In this document: in pieces, positions 21,194 to 29,722 of the stretch
Layout of the letters: every line of letters begins with the position of its first letter
How positions within the stretch are numbered: the first letter of the stretch is position 1
Origin: Naumovozyma dairenensis CBS 421
Lineage: Eukaryota; Ascomycota; Saccharomycetes; Saccharomycetales; Saccharomycetaceae
Direction: 5' to 3'
Assembly (NCBI RefSeq): GCF_000227115.2
Contig: NC_016484.1
Location: forward strand, 620,001 to 684,000
Length of the DNA: 64,000 nucleotides
Notes under the pieces: generated by a model
What the model saw: the letters and a program-made list of their open reading frames with translations, nothing else
Database searches by the model: none
What the model was told of the DNA's origin: nothing
Made by a program: the position numbers and the translations under genes

Positions 21194-23143
21194 ATGTCAA
21201 TCTCAGTAGGACAAGCAATCTGGTCCTCTGTAAAACCAATAATAAAAATATACCTAATCATCGGTGTAGGGTTCCTCCTTGCAAAATCTGCCATCTTAAC
21301 AGTCGAAGCAACAAGAACAATATCAGACATAGTCCTAACAGTCCTATTACCATGTTTAGCGTTCAATAAAATAGTAGCAAATATCGAAGGTAATGATATA
21401 AAATCAGTAGGGATAATCTGTCTAACATCATTGTTGATCTTCGGTACAGGTGTCTTCTTCGCATACCTAGTGAGGAGATTATTATGGGTCCCGAAACAAT
21501 GGAATGGCGGAATATTAGCAGGTGGGATGTTCCCCAATATTAGTGATTTACCAATCGCATATTTACAAACAATGGATCAAGGTTTCATTTTCAGTCCAGA
21601 TGAAGGTGAGAAGGGAGTAGCGTCTGTCATTATCTTTTTAGCCATGTTCTTAGTTTGTTTGTTTAACCTTGGTGGGTTCCGATTGATCGAAATGGATTTC
21701 GAATATAAAGATGAAGAAAGTCAAATCACCCAGGATGAAATACATTCGTCAACTATGCCCTCTTTACAAGACTCGACAACGAATAATTCGAATGGAAGTA
21801 ACCATCCTGTGGTTTGTTCACTAGGAGACGAGAGGGAGAAGCAAATTTCAAATCATACTAGTAATGAGAGTAGTACACTTTCCAAGAGTGCATCTTCTAT
21901 TCAACAAGATGATTTGGATGTCAACAATAATACAGCAATTGGATCTTCTAAACACGAACCCATGAATGAAACCAATGATTTAGGTCTACTCAATGGAAAT
22001 TCAAAACATATGGACGGTGATGAAGAAAGTGTTCTAACACAAGAAAGTAGTACAACTACAACTACAAATAATAGTTTACATACAATCGAATCCTCAATAT
22101 CTTCCATACCTTCCATCCCTGATACCATACCTTCAGATATTAATAACAATAACAATAATAATACTATGAATAACCCTAATTTATCATCCACAAGACAAAG
22201 AAGTCAACCAATAGCATTTACACAAAATAATAGTAGCCTTACACAACAACTCACAGATAGTAGTATAACAAGTGGTACACAATTGAGACCAATAAGATCA
22301 CTTGATATGAGAAGTTTACCCTTACAAAATATGAATGACCTAATACGTGAATATTCCAACGTTGATCAATATGGGAACCCAACACCATCAATTCAAGATC
22401 AAACTCCCATTGAATCACAAACAATGTTACAACGTGTACGATCATCTAATCTAACAAAGATTTTAACCTCTGACGCAACAGTAAGTAGAAACGATATCAG
22501 TGAATCAGGTACATCATTACCTAAATGGATTCAAAAATTTCCCCTAACACCATTATTAGTCTTTTTTCTAAAGAATTGTTTAAGACCATGCTCCATTGCG
22601 GTCATTTTATCACTCACAATTGCCTTCATACCATGGGTAAAGGCATTATTCGTCACAACACCAACGACACCTATAATCAATCAAGCTCCTGATCAACAAC
22701 CAGCCTTAAGTTTCCTAATGGATTTCACCGCATACGTTGGAGCTGCATCTGTCCCATTCGGATTAATCTTATTAGGTGCCACTTTGGGTAGATTGAAACT
22801 AGGTAAATTATACCCAGGATTTTGGAAATCTGCTTGCGTATTGGTATTCTTAAGACAATGTATCATGCCAATATTTGGTGTCCTTTGGTGTGATAGATTA
22901 GTGAAGGCAGGTTGGTGTAATTGGAAAGATGATAAGATGTTACTTTTCATAATCGCATTAAGTTGGGATTTACCTACAATGACTACGTTGATTTATTTTA
23001 CCGCAAGTTATACTCCTCCTGATGTGGTACAACCTATTCAAATGGAATGTGTTTCCTTCTTCTTACTAATTCAATATCCTTTGATGGCTATAAGTATGCC
23101 ATTTTTAGTTACTTATTTCTTAAAGGTTCAAATTGGAATATGA
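21194..23143 (+). CDS. ECM3: ECM3/YNL095C-family membrane transporter (auxin-efflux-carrier fold)
   Basis: The frame is open from 21113, but the first ATG is at 21194 (MSISVGQAIW), giving 649 residues. The family (S. cerevisiae Ecm3 and Ynl095c, a WGD pair) belongs to the bile-acid/auxin permease-like transporters; substrate and exact role are unknown. An N-terminal bundle of about five membrane segments spans residues 10-175 (IYLIIGVGFLLAKS, ISDIVLTVLLPCLAFNKI, IICLTSLLIFGTGVFFAYLV). A Ser/Asn/Thr-rich loop of about 250 residues follows, then a second bundle at about 450-645 including SVPFGLILLGATLGRL. The strand agrees with YNL095C and with ECM3 in its sister block, so I cannot decide which duplicate survived; the symbol marks the family. 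Confidence 0.85.
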   Translation: MSISVGQAIWSSVKPIIKIYLIIGVGFLLAKSAILTVEATRTISDIVLTVLLPCLAFNKIVANIEGNDIKSVGIICLTSLLIFGTGVFFAYLVRRLLWVPKQWNGGILAGGMFPNISDLPIAYLQTMDQGFIFSPDEGEKGVASVIIFLAMFLVCLFNLGGFRLIEMDFEYKDEESQITQDEIHSSTMPSLQDSTTNNSNGSNHPVVCSLGDEREKQISNHTSNESSTLSKSASSIQQDDLDVNNNTAIGSSKHEPMNETNDLGLLNGNSKHMDGDEESVLTQESSTTTTTNNSLHTIESSISSIPSIPDTIPSDINNNNNNNTMNNPNLSSTRQRSQPIAFTQNNSSLTQQLTDSSITSGTQLRPIRSLDMRSLPLQNMNDLIREYSNVDQYGNPTPSIQDQTPIESQTMLQRVRSSNLTKILTSDATVSRNDISESGTSLPKWIQKFPLTPLLVFFLKNCLRPCSIAVILSLTIAFIPWVKALFVTTPTTPIINQAPDQQPALSFLMDFTAYVGAASVPFGLILLGATLGRLKLGKLYPGFWKSACVLVFLRQCIMPIFGVLWCDRLVKAGWCNWKDDKMLLFIIALSWDLPTMTTLIYFTASYTPPDVVQPIQMECVSFFLLIQYPLMAISMPFLVTYFLKVQIGI

Positions 23144-23816
23144 ACCTATCATCTATTTCTGCCTCCCCTCTATATATTATTTGTATGCTACCAAAAACAT
23201 TTAGCATTTTTATTTATAAGCCTTGTATATTAAAAGAAAAAAAACTAAGCTTTTAGTCATATCCAATGGCTTTCTTCTACTTACGGGCCTTAATAGTACT
23301 ACATACCATATTTTATATGTAGTAGTCTATGCACATATTAGATTATTAAATAAAATTGTTGTGCATTCATGATTTGACGTTTTTATTTTTTCAATTTTTC
23401 AGATCGCGGAGTTGATTGTTGCTATTCATTCGCCCTCCGAAATGGCAAGACCGTTAACACCCGTACATACCCAAAATCCCCTCTCTAAAAAATTCCCACT
23501 GATTGTCCCAAGAAAAGACAATATGGAGGATAAAGTCAGTCTAGCCGCGGTGGAAGGGACCTTGCCGAAGTCTAGCCTCAGAATCTATCGAGTTGTTCTG
23601 CCTACAACAGACCTCCACTTGGGACGCCGACAAAGATCCTCCTGTCTAACACCCTCTCGTCCTAGTGGAGGCTTGCCTAATTATGGAGATCTCTTAGAAG
23701 GCTCTCAATAATATCAAAAAGTGACTTAAAATAAATAAGATTATTGAATCTTTAAAAAGAAAGGGAAGAAAAAGGAAACCGTCAAGAACAGCTAAGGAAA
23801 CCCGTATTAAAACAAA
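23144..23816. other. Intergenic: ECM3-like 3' end and RPS7 promoter
   Basis: A 673-bp region with a Rap1 site at 23457-23469. Between that site and the RPS7 start it is locally richer in G+C than its surroundings and carries an 89-codon ATG frame (23442-23711) and an 8-bp inverted repeat. I do not call a gene there. Confidence 0.6.
23457..23469 (+). promoter_or_regulatory. Rap1 binding site of RPS7 promoter
   Basis: ACACCCGTACATA fits the Rap1 consensus ACACCCRYACAYM and lies 360 bp before the RPS7 ATG, as is typical of ribosomal protein genes in WGD-clade yeasts. Confidence 0.85.
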
Positions 23817-24866
23817 ATGTCCTCCGCTCAAGCTAAGATTTTGTCTCAAGCTCCATCTGAATTGGAATTACAAGTTGCCCAAGCTTTTATCGATTTGGAA
23901 AACTCTTCCCCAGAATTGAAGGCTGAATTGAGACCTTTACAAATCAAATCCATCAGAGAAGTATGTTTTTTTAAAAGTCCCTTTATATTTTAAATTACAA
24001 GTGGTTAAATGTTTGAAAAGGAAACAATAATGATTTGACGTGTTAAGAGATTTAAATGTCCTGAGAAAAAATATTATGAATTTGACCCAAAGAAGATCAT
24101 GTCCATAGAAATTAGCTCTGCTACTAGAAGGATGACCAAAATGAAAATATATGATCTCACCAATCTGTATATGTTGAAAAATGAACTGATTGAAAAGAAA
24201 AAAAAACTATAAGTTATGTATGTGAACAAAACAATACATTAATAACCGAAAAGCTACACAGGAACTATCCAGGAACGACATGCGTATACAGTAAGAAATG
24301 AAAAATTTAATAAGAAGCTGACAAACACGAAAGTCGTTATTGAAAACATTTACCAATAATTAACATTGTTAATTGCAAAATTTTACTAACAAACTAATAT
24401 TCCTCACTTTTTCATTGTGATTTTTTTATTATAACAGATCGATGTTGCTGGTGGTAAGAAGGCTTTGACTGTCTTTGTTCCAGTCCCATCTTTAGCTGCC
24501 TACCACAAGGTTCAAACCAAGTTGACCCGTGAATTGGAAAAGAAATTCCCAGACCGTCACGTTATCTTCTTGGCTGAAAGAAGAATCTTACCAAAGCCAG
24601 GTAGAACCTCTAGACAAACTCAAAAGAGACCAAGATCTAGAACTTTGACTTCTGTCCATGACAAAATCTTGGAAGACATGGTTTTCCCAACTGAAATTGT
24701 CGGTAAGAGAGTCAGATACTTAGTTGGTGGTAACAAGATTCAAAAAGTTTTGTTAGATTCTAAGGATGTTCAACAAATTGATTACAAATTGGAATCTTTC
24801 CAAGCTGTCTACAACAAATTGACTGGTAAGCAAATTGTTTTCGAAATCCCAAGTGAAACTCACTAA
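23817..24866 (+). CDS. RPS7: 40S ribosomal protein S7 (eS7), two exons
   Basis: Exon 1 is 23817-23960 (48 codons, [15 protein letters not shown]... to KSIRE) and exon 2 is 24438-24866 ([13 protein letters not shown]... ending PSETH). Together they give 190 residues, the length of S. cerevisiae Rps7a/b. eS7 is a small-subunit protein needed for 18S rRNA processing. The split falls on a codon boundary, with donor GTATGT, branch TACTAAC at 24384-24390 and acceptor CAG. Codon choice in the exons is strongly biased (GGT, AAG, GTC, TTG) as expected for a highly expressed gene. RPS7A and RPS7B are duplicates on XV and XIV; both map to this point, so no A/B letter is given. Confidence 0.97.
23961..24437 (+). 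other. RPS7 spliceosomal intron (477 bp)
   Basis: Begins GTATGT and ends AACAG, with a perfect TACTAAC branch point 48 bp before the 3' splice site. No convincing C/D or H/ACA box RNA is seen inside. Confidence 0.95.
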
Positions 24867-25294
24867 ATTTTAACATATTCTTAATATAATATAAAATATA
24901 AGAACATAAATAAACTTTTACCTCTTTTTAAGTTTCTACTTTAAAGGCAAAAAAATTCAAATATAATTTAAACGATATCTTTTCCAACTAACAATATATC
25001 TATATATATATTTAAAAAACGCAGAAACTCCGTCATTGTAGTCTAGTCATACATAAATATAGGAAAATATGGACAAAAAAGAGGATAAATGACAGAAATA
25101 TACGTACGTAGCGCAATATATGTTTCGGTTCAGAATCAGCGAGAATCTAGTGCAACAACGTATGTAATAACGCTTAAAACGCACATGTATTTAAATATAT
25201 TTATAAGTTATAAATCTCTGCAACAAAAAGAAATAACAAGCCTAATCTCGAATCGTTTTAATTTGCGAAATGAAAACCTCTAAAAAAAATTAAT
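24867..25294. other. Intergenic: RPS7 3' UTR and tRNA-Leu downstream side
   Basis: A 428-bp AT-rich region. It holds the RPS7 3' end signals and the Pol III terminator of the tRNA gene (25282-25289). No Ty-type LTR is recognised, although tRNA flanks are common insertion sites. Confidence 0.6.
25282..25289 (-). terminator. Pol III T-run terminator of tRNA-Leu
   Basis: Eight A on the plus strand read as T8 on the transcribed side, starting five bases past the end of the tRNA gene. Confidence 0.85.
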
Positions 25295-25417
25295 TGGTTG
25301 CTAAGAGATTCGAACTCTTGCATCTTACGATACCTGAGTGTTCCTGTAGTTTTCTACAGTCAAAGATATTTTGATTTTCCTTGAATCAGGCGCCTTAGAC
25401 CGCTCGGCCAAACAACC
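25295..25417 (-). tRNA. tL(CAA): tRNA-Leu(CAA) with 41-nt intron
   Basis: The reverse complement starts GGTTGTTTGGCCGAGCGGTC and ends GAATCTCTTAGCAACCA (discriminator A, no encoded CCA). Exon 1 is 25417-25380, the intron 25379-25339, and exon 2 25338-25295; the mature length is 82 nt with a long variable arm. The anticodon stem CCTGA/TCAGG encloses TTCAAGC, so the anticodon is CAA, reading TTG. The intron sits one base 3' of the anticodon, as in all eukaryotic nuclear tRNAs, and carries a CTGTAG-AAAA-CTACAG hairpin. A and B boxes (GGCCGAGCGG, GTTCGAATC) are intact. Confidence 0.98.
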
Positions 25418-25656
25418 ACGTTTAGTTATTTTTAGAGGCGGTAAGAGTCCAGGACATTGTTATAAGATAAGCATGAGGACTCATATCAACCATGGAAGAA
25501 TAATACCAATTGATTAAAACCGTAAACGTTTAAAGGTTTAAGAATGAAAAATTATTGAGATAATAAATAATAGAGACAGAAGGTGTTGTTCCTTATGAAT
25601 CTAGTTTATCAGTAAGACACACAAGAGTAAACGACGACAAAACTACTCCTTACACG

Positions 25657-26667
25657 ATGAATAGAGCAGCAAACTTGTATCCCGGTTTGAATGATATAGC
25701 GGATGTTCTTGAAGAATTCCCCGTCCAAACATCAAGATACTTGACACTTTTACATGAGATAGATGCTAAATGTGTTCATTCCATGCCACTTTTGAATTCA
25801 AACATTGATTCATTTTTAAGAGAGAAGAAGAAGAAGAAAAATGCTAAATCAGGTGTTATGAAGAATGAAACCAAAGGTAATAAATTGAGAGATATAAATG
25901 AATTATTTGAAGAATTAATGCCATCTTTAGAGGAGAAAATGCATGTCTCTTCAATTATGTTGGAATCATTAAAGAAAATGACTACAAGGATGGAACTGGC
26001 TTACGAAGTTGCGTTGAAAAATGGTGAAATACCTGAAACGTTAAGATTGGGTGTGAATAATCATCCTGCTATGCATTTACATAATGAATTAATGGACAAG
26101 ATTGAAAATAAGACCAATAGTAAATCATCACAGGCATTAAAGAGTGAGTCACGTAGAGAAGCTATGGCTGCAAATAAGAAAAATGTTACGGAAAAAGGTG
26201 GTAGTGCTGAACGTGCAAATAATACCAACACAAATAATTCTAGAGCTGATACTCCTCAGAATACAAATCCTAGGAAAAGAAATAATACATCTACTAACAA
26301 TGATACTTCGACAGCTAATGGCGGTGAAACTAGGAAACGTAAGAGAAGAGCAAATAATATTACTACCACGCCCAATACAACAAATACGACAGCAGCATCT
26401 TCAACGACGACGACAACAACAACAGGAGGGGGTAAAGTCAAGAAATCTAACGCCACCACTACAGTATCGATTGCTGCTCTACCCAAATATAATGAAAACG
26501 GTGAACCTTTATATTGTTATTGTAATCAAATAGCATATGGTGAAATGGTGGGTTGTGATGGACCTGATTGTAAATTAGAATGGTTCCATTTACCATGTAT
26601 TGGATTGAAAACATTACCTAATGGTAAATGGTATTGTGATGAATGTAAAAAAGAATTAGGGAAATAA
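25657..26667 (+). CDS. PHO23: Pho23, ING-family PHD-finger subunit of Rpd3L
   Basis: A 336-residue protein (S. cerevisiae Pho23: 330) of the Rpd3L histone deacetylase complex, where the PHD finger reads H3K4 methylation. The N-terminal ING domain starts NLYPGLNDIADVLEEFP and is helical to about residue 135. The middle is Asn/Thr/Lys-rich with basic RKRKRR-type patches. The C-terminal PHD finger (about 288-331) reads CYCNQIAYGEMVGCDG, CKLEWFHLPCIGL and KWYCDEC, with all Cys4-His-Cys3 ligands present. The ATG is the first in frame. Strand and place agree with chromosome XIV, after RPS7 and before OCA1. Confidence 0.95.
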   Translation: MNRAANLYPGLNDIADVLEEFPVQTSRYLTLLHEIDAKCVHSMPLLNSNIDSFLREKKKKKNAKSGVMKNETKGNKLRDINELFEELMPSLEEKMHVSSIMLESLKKMTTRMELAYEVALKNGEIPETLRLGVNNHPAMHLHNELMDKIENKTNSKSSQALKSESRREAMAANKKNVTEKGGSAERANNTNTNNSRADTPQNTNPRKRNNTSTNNDTSTANGGETRKRKRRANNITTTPNTTNTTAASSTTTTTTTGGGKVKKSNATTTVSIAALPKYNENGEPLYCYCNQIAYGEMVGCDGPDCKLEWFHLPCIGLKTLPNGKWYCDECKKELGK

Positions 26668-26888
26668 ATAAGGACGTTTTTCTTGTACGATATGTCGTAT
26701 ATAACGAATTAATACTTTAATATTATTTTTATTTTTATATATGTATGGTTAATTTAGGGAATTATGAATTGTTAAGACTAGTTTCAAACTACATACTCTC
26801 TTTGATATATATTTCCATATCATTTGATTGTGAAAATCCATCATACAGAGACGGTTTTTCCTTCATGAAATTTATTCCCAGTAAAAAA

Positions 26889-27323
26889 TCAATTGATGAA
26901 ATGAATACAAATGAAGTGTAGTATCAAACTTGCCAATACAAATTCACCGAATGCTCTGTTCTTAGGAATACCTTCAAATGGATTCAACAATTGCAATCTT
27001 AAACTAATCAACAAAACAAATTGACCCACACATATTATAAATCCAGCTAAGAAAGCATTGAATGGGTAATTATCTCTAATTAGACATACGAATGCGAATT
27101 GAATGATACCAACGACTACTAAGAAGGCACAAAATAGATCAATTAATTTTAATTTGTTATTACTTGCGATTTGATCCCAGTAAGATTTCATGGAAGTAGT
27201 ATATGCTTCTTGGAAATCCTTGGCGATGTATTGAGTCTTTGCTGAAGTAGCCGAAGCGGTTGATGTAGCGGCCTTATTAGATTCCTTCTTCTCCTTCATT
27301 TCAGTGGTATTTTTAGAGCCCAT
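26889..27323 (-). CDS. OST2: Ost2/DAD1, oligosaccharyltransferase subunit
   Basis: A 144-residue protein (S. cerevisiae Ost2: 130) of the DAD1 family, an essential small subunit of the ER oligosaccharyltransferase that N-glycosylates proteins. After a Lys/Ser/Ala-rich N-terminus, the family block begins YTTSMKSYWDQIASNNKLKLIDLFCAF. Three membrane segments follow (LIDLFCAFLVVVGIIQFAFVCL, NAFLAGFIICVGQFVLLISL, EFVLASLILHFICIHF), with the conserved signature LRLQLLNPFEGIPKNRAFGEF between the second and third. In S. cerevisiae OST2 is on chromosome XV in the sister block, again consistent with mixed retention of duplicates. It is convergent with PHO23 and divergent from OCA1. Confidence 0.96.
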   Translation of the reverse strand: MGSKNTTEMKEKKESNKAATSTASATSAKTQYIAKDFQEAYTTSMKSYWDQIASNNKLKLIDLFCAFLVVVGIIQFAFVCLIRDNYPFNAFLAGFIICVGQFVLLISLRLQLLNPFEGIPKNRAFGEFVLASLILHFICIHFIN

Positions 27324-27656
27324 TCTTTCCTTGTCCGTTTCTATAATTTTTAGACACGATTGCTAAGGAATATATTTCAACTACTAATAACCCTAGCCTT
27401 CTTCTAAGATATATTCTCTCTGGAAATCGGTTATACTTTTATTGCTTTTGTTAAGGAAAGAGACCACGTCCTGTTTTTGTTCGTTAAATTTCACTGCGCT
27501 GTAGGAATATGAAAGCAGACTTTACTCTAAACATAATGTGAGAATGAAATAAAATATACACAAGTGAAAAAGAACATGAGATGATGAGTATTCATATAGC
27601 ATAGCAAAGCAAAAGTCCCTAGCTAATCTCATACTGCTAAGACTATACACAAAGCA
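27324..27656. other. Divergent promoter OST2/OCA1
   Basis: A 333-bp region. No recognised motif apart from A-rich leader sequence before OCA1. Confidence 0.5.
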
Positions 27657-28421
27657 ATGAGTATTCTGAAACCTACCCATGACATCGCGTCGTCTCAAAA
27701 TGACGAAGTAAATACCATTTCAGCTGACTTAATAATAAGCAGTCTCACCAACCAGGACAACAGAGGTAACATATGCGCAGTAGAGACAGAAGTAGAAGAA
27801 GAAGAAGAGTACGAAGAAGAAGATGACAATAACATATATATCAATGAAGAAACTGAGAGCGGTAAGGAACAAGTTCACGTATCTCATGCTCCAGAAGAAC
27901 GTATAGTCCCACCATTGAATTTTTGTCCTGTTGAAAGATTTTTATATAGATCGGGACAACCATCACCTGTTAATTTCCCCTTCCTTTTGAATTTGAATTT
28001 GAAAACTATAATATGGCTCGCTAATGAAGAACCTCAAGATACGTTGTTAGAGTTTTGTGATGCTCATGAGATTGAGTTGCAGTTTGCTGCTATTAATCCG
28101 GATGGTGGAGAGGATGATAATCCATGGGATGGATTAACTGAACATTCTATAATAAATGCTTTACAAACTATAGTGAATCAAGATAATTATCCGTTATTGG
28201 TTTGTTGCGGTATGGGGAGACATAGGACGGGGACTGTTATTGGATGTCTCAGAAGGATAATGGGATGGAATTTGGCAAGCGTCTCGGAGGAATATAGAAG
28301 GTTTACAGGTAGTAGAGGTGGGAGAATCCTTGTCGAGTTGTTAATAGAGGCATTTGACACAAAATTGGTAAGAATTGAGCGAAATACAGCACCAAGTTGG
28401 TTATTGAAGGCATTGAAATAA
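27657..28421 (+). CDS. OCA1: Oca1, Siw14-family dual-specificity phosphatase
   Basis: A 254-residue cytoplasmic protein (S. cerevisiae Oca1: 238) of the plant-and-fungi atypical dual-specificity phosphatase group (Oca1/2/4/6, Siw14), linked to inositol pyrophosphate signalling and oxidant-induced cell-cycle arrest. The N-terminal 75 residues are acidic with Glu runs. The fold starts [22 protein letters not shown], and the CX5R active-site loop is intact, CGMGRHR at residues 184-190. [15 protein letters not shown] before it matches the family insert. Gene order before MIC27 follows chromosome XIV. Confidence 0.93.
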   Translation: MSILKPTHDIASSQNDEVNTISADLIISSLTNQDNRGNICAVETEVEEEEEYEEEDDNNIYINEETESGKEQVHVSHAPEERIVPPLNFCPVERFLYRSGQPSPVNFPFLLNLNLKTIIWLANEEPQDTLLEFCDAHEIELQFAAINPDGGEDDNPWDGLTEHSIINALQTIVNQDNYPLLVCCGMGRHRTGTVIGCLRRIMGWNLASVSEEYRRFTGSRGGRILVELLIEAFDTKLVRIERNTAPSWLLKALK

Positions 28422-28614
28422 GGTTTAAATCGAATTAGTTATTTTTTTTCTTTTTGTGTTTAAGGAGGAATATTGATAGTGAGGAATAGTCTACATACAT
28501 ATACTTACGTCTCATATTTGTAGCTATCGTCGGACTCAGGAGGTATATAGACAACTACTATACTTTATATATACATGCTCTTTCTGTTGCCGGGACCTTC
28601 AAGAATTTGTTCCA

Positions 28615-29355
28615 TCATTCATAGAGCTTTTCAAATAGATACATTCTTGTATGTCTTACGCCAGTTTGTAAGAACTTGTTTATTCGAGATGCTATTTGAT
28701 CGTTATTCAATGATAATTTCCCCTTGATTCGTGAGTTAAAGTCATCAATTTTCTGAATGGTATTTGAAGGTTCCTGCCTAATCGATTTTTTGAAATTCTT
28801 CCAAGTAACAGGGATGCATACTGATAAAGTATACCCTGCAAGAACCCATGGTAAAATTAATCTTGATGGTAAACTAGTAGTAACTTTCCCAACCAAACTT
28901 TGATTTCTATGGAATAGTTTATTCTTGAACCCCCAATTCTTTTTATTGCTCACAATCATCCCAGCAAACGCAGCTTCCAGTGCCAACACAGACCCTGGAA
29001 CTAATTGGTTTTTATTTTCTTCTTCATTGTTGAATATATTATACGATAAATAATCCTTTGTAAGGTAATATTTGCTTTTAACGAATCCTTCGCATAATTC
29101 CCATCTCCTATGACAAAAATTATCCACTTGTATTATACTACGCCTTCTGTTTGTGAACCATTTAGTTAAGCCATCTAGTTCAATTATTCGGTTTCCTTCT
29201 GGTAAAGTTGTACAGTTAATATCCGTTAATCCCTTAAAATATCCATGTAGATCAAATTTAATGTTTTCCTTCGTTGGGACTACTTGTGACGGAGGACAAT
29301 AATAAAATTTGGATTTATCAATCCTATGTGGTAGTGTATTATATAATACTTCCAT
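28615..29355 (-). CDS. MIC27: Mic27 (Aim37), MICOS complex subunit
   Basis: A 246-residue protein (S. cerevisiae Mic27/Aim37: 234) of the ApoO/MICOS family, in the mitochondrial inner membrane at crista junctions. The recognisable parts are FYYCPPSQVVPTKENIKFD near the N-terminus, a central region, then two hydrophobic stretches (SVLALEAAFAGMIVSN at about 138-153 and LILPWVLAGYTLSVCIPVTW at about 177-196) flanking GFKNKLFHRNQSL, followed by a helical C-terminal tail. Position between OCA1 and AVT4 on the minus strand is the chromosome XIV arrangement, which carries part of the confidence because the sequence evolves fast. Confidence 0.85.
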   Translation of the reverse strand: MEVLYNTLPHRIDKSKFYYCPPSQVVPTKENIKFDLHGYFKGLTDINCTTLPEGNRIIELDGLTKWFTNRRRSIIQVDNFCHRRWELCEGFVKSKYYLTKDYLSYNIFNNEEENKNQLVPGSVLALEAAFAGMIVSNKKNWGFKNKLFHRNQSLVGKVTTSLPSRLILPWVLAGYTLSVCIPVTWKNFKKSIRQEPSNTIQKIDDFNSRIKGKLSLNNDQIASRINKFLQTGVRHTRMYLFEKLYE

Positions 29356-29722
29356 ATTTTGGTATATCCTTTTTGTTGTAGTGTTAGCTTGACTTCGAGA
29401 AAGTAATTAGAAATGATGATGTTATTAAGTTCTAATTTATCTGGTTGGTTAATTTCTGGATTTTATATATAACGCTCGGGAAGCCGAAACAATAAATAAC
29501 TTATTTCCACGCCGCACAATAAATAAATGGAAATACTATCAATCCAGGTTACTATAGGATAATTATTAGATAAATTATATTATACTATATTATAATACAT
29601 TCAAAGGTCTTACTTTTACGACGTCTAGAAAACTTACTTTTACATAAACGAATCTTTCATATATAAGATCTCATTAGTATCCCTTGGCCTGTACGACCAA
29701 GCTTGCAGCTTATGCACCATAT
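29356..29722. other. Intergenic: AVT4 3' end and MIC27 promoter
   Basis: A 367-bp AT-rich spacer between tandem minus-strand genes. Nothing specific is recognised. Confidence 0.5.

Noticed and set aside
23412..23711. 99-codon frame upstream of RPS7 as a gene
   Set aside because: It starts at TTG (first ATG at 23442) and overlaps the Rap1 promoter site. The product is not recognised, so it is kept only as a low-interest observation.
23961..24437. snoRNA in the RPS7 intron
   Set aside because: ATGATTTGACG and a CTGA occur, but no proper C/D box pair with a terminal stem is seen.
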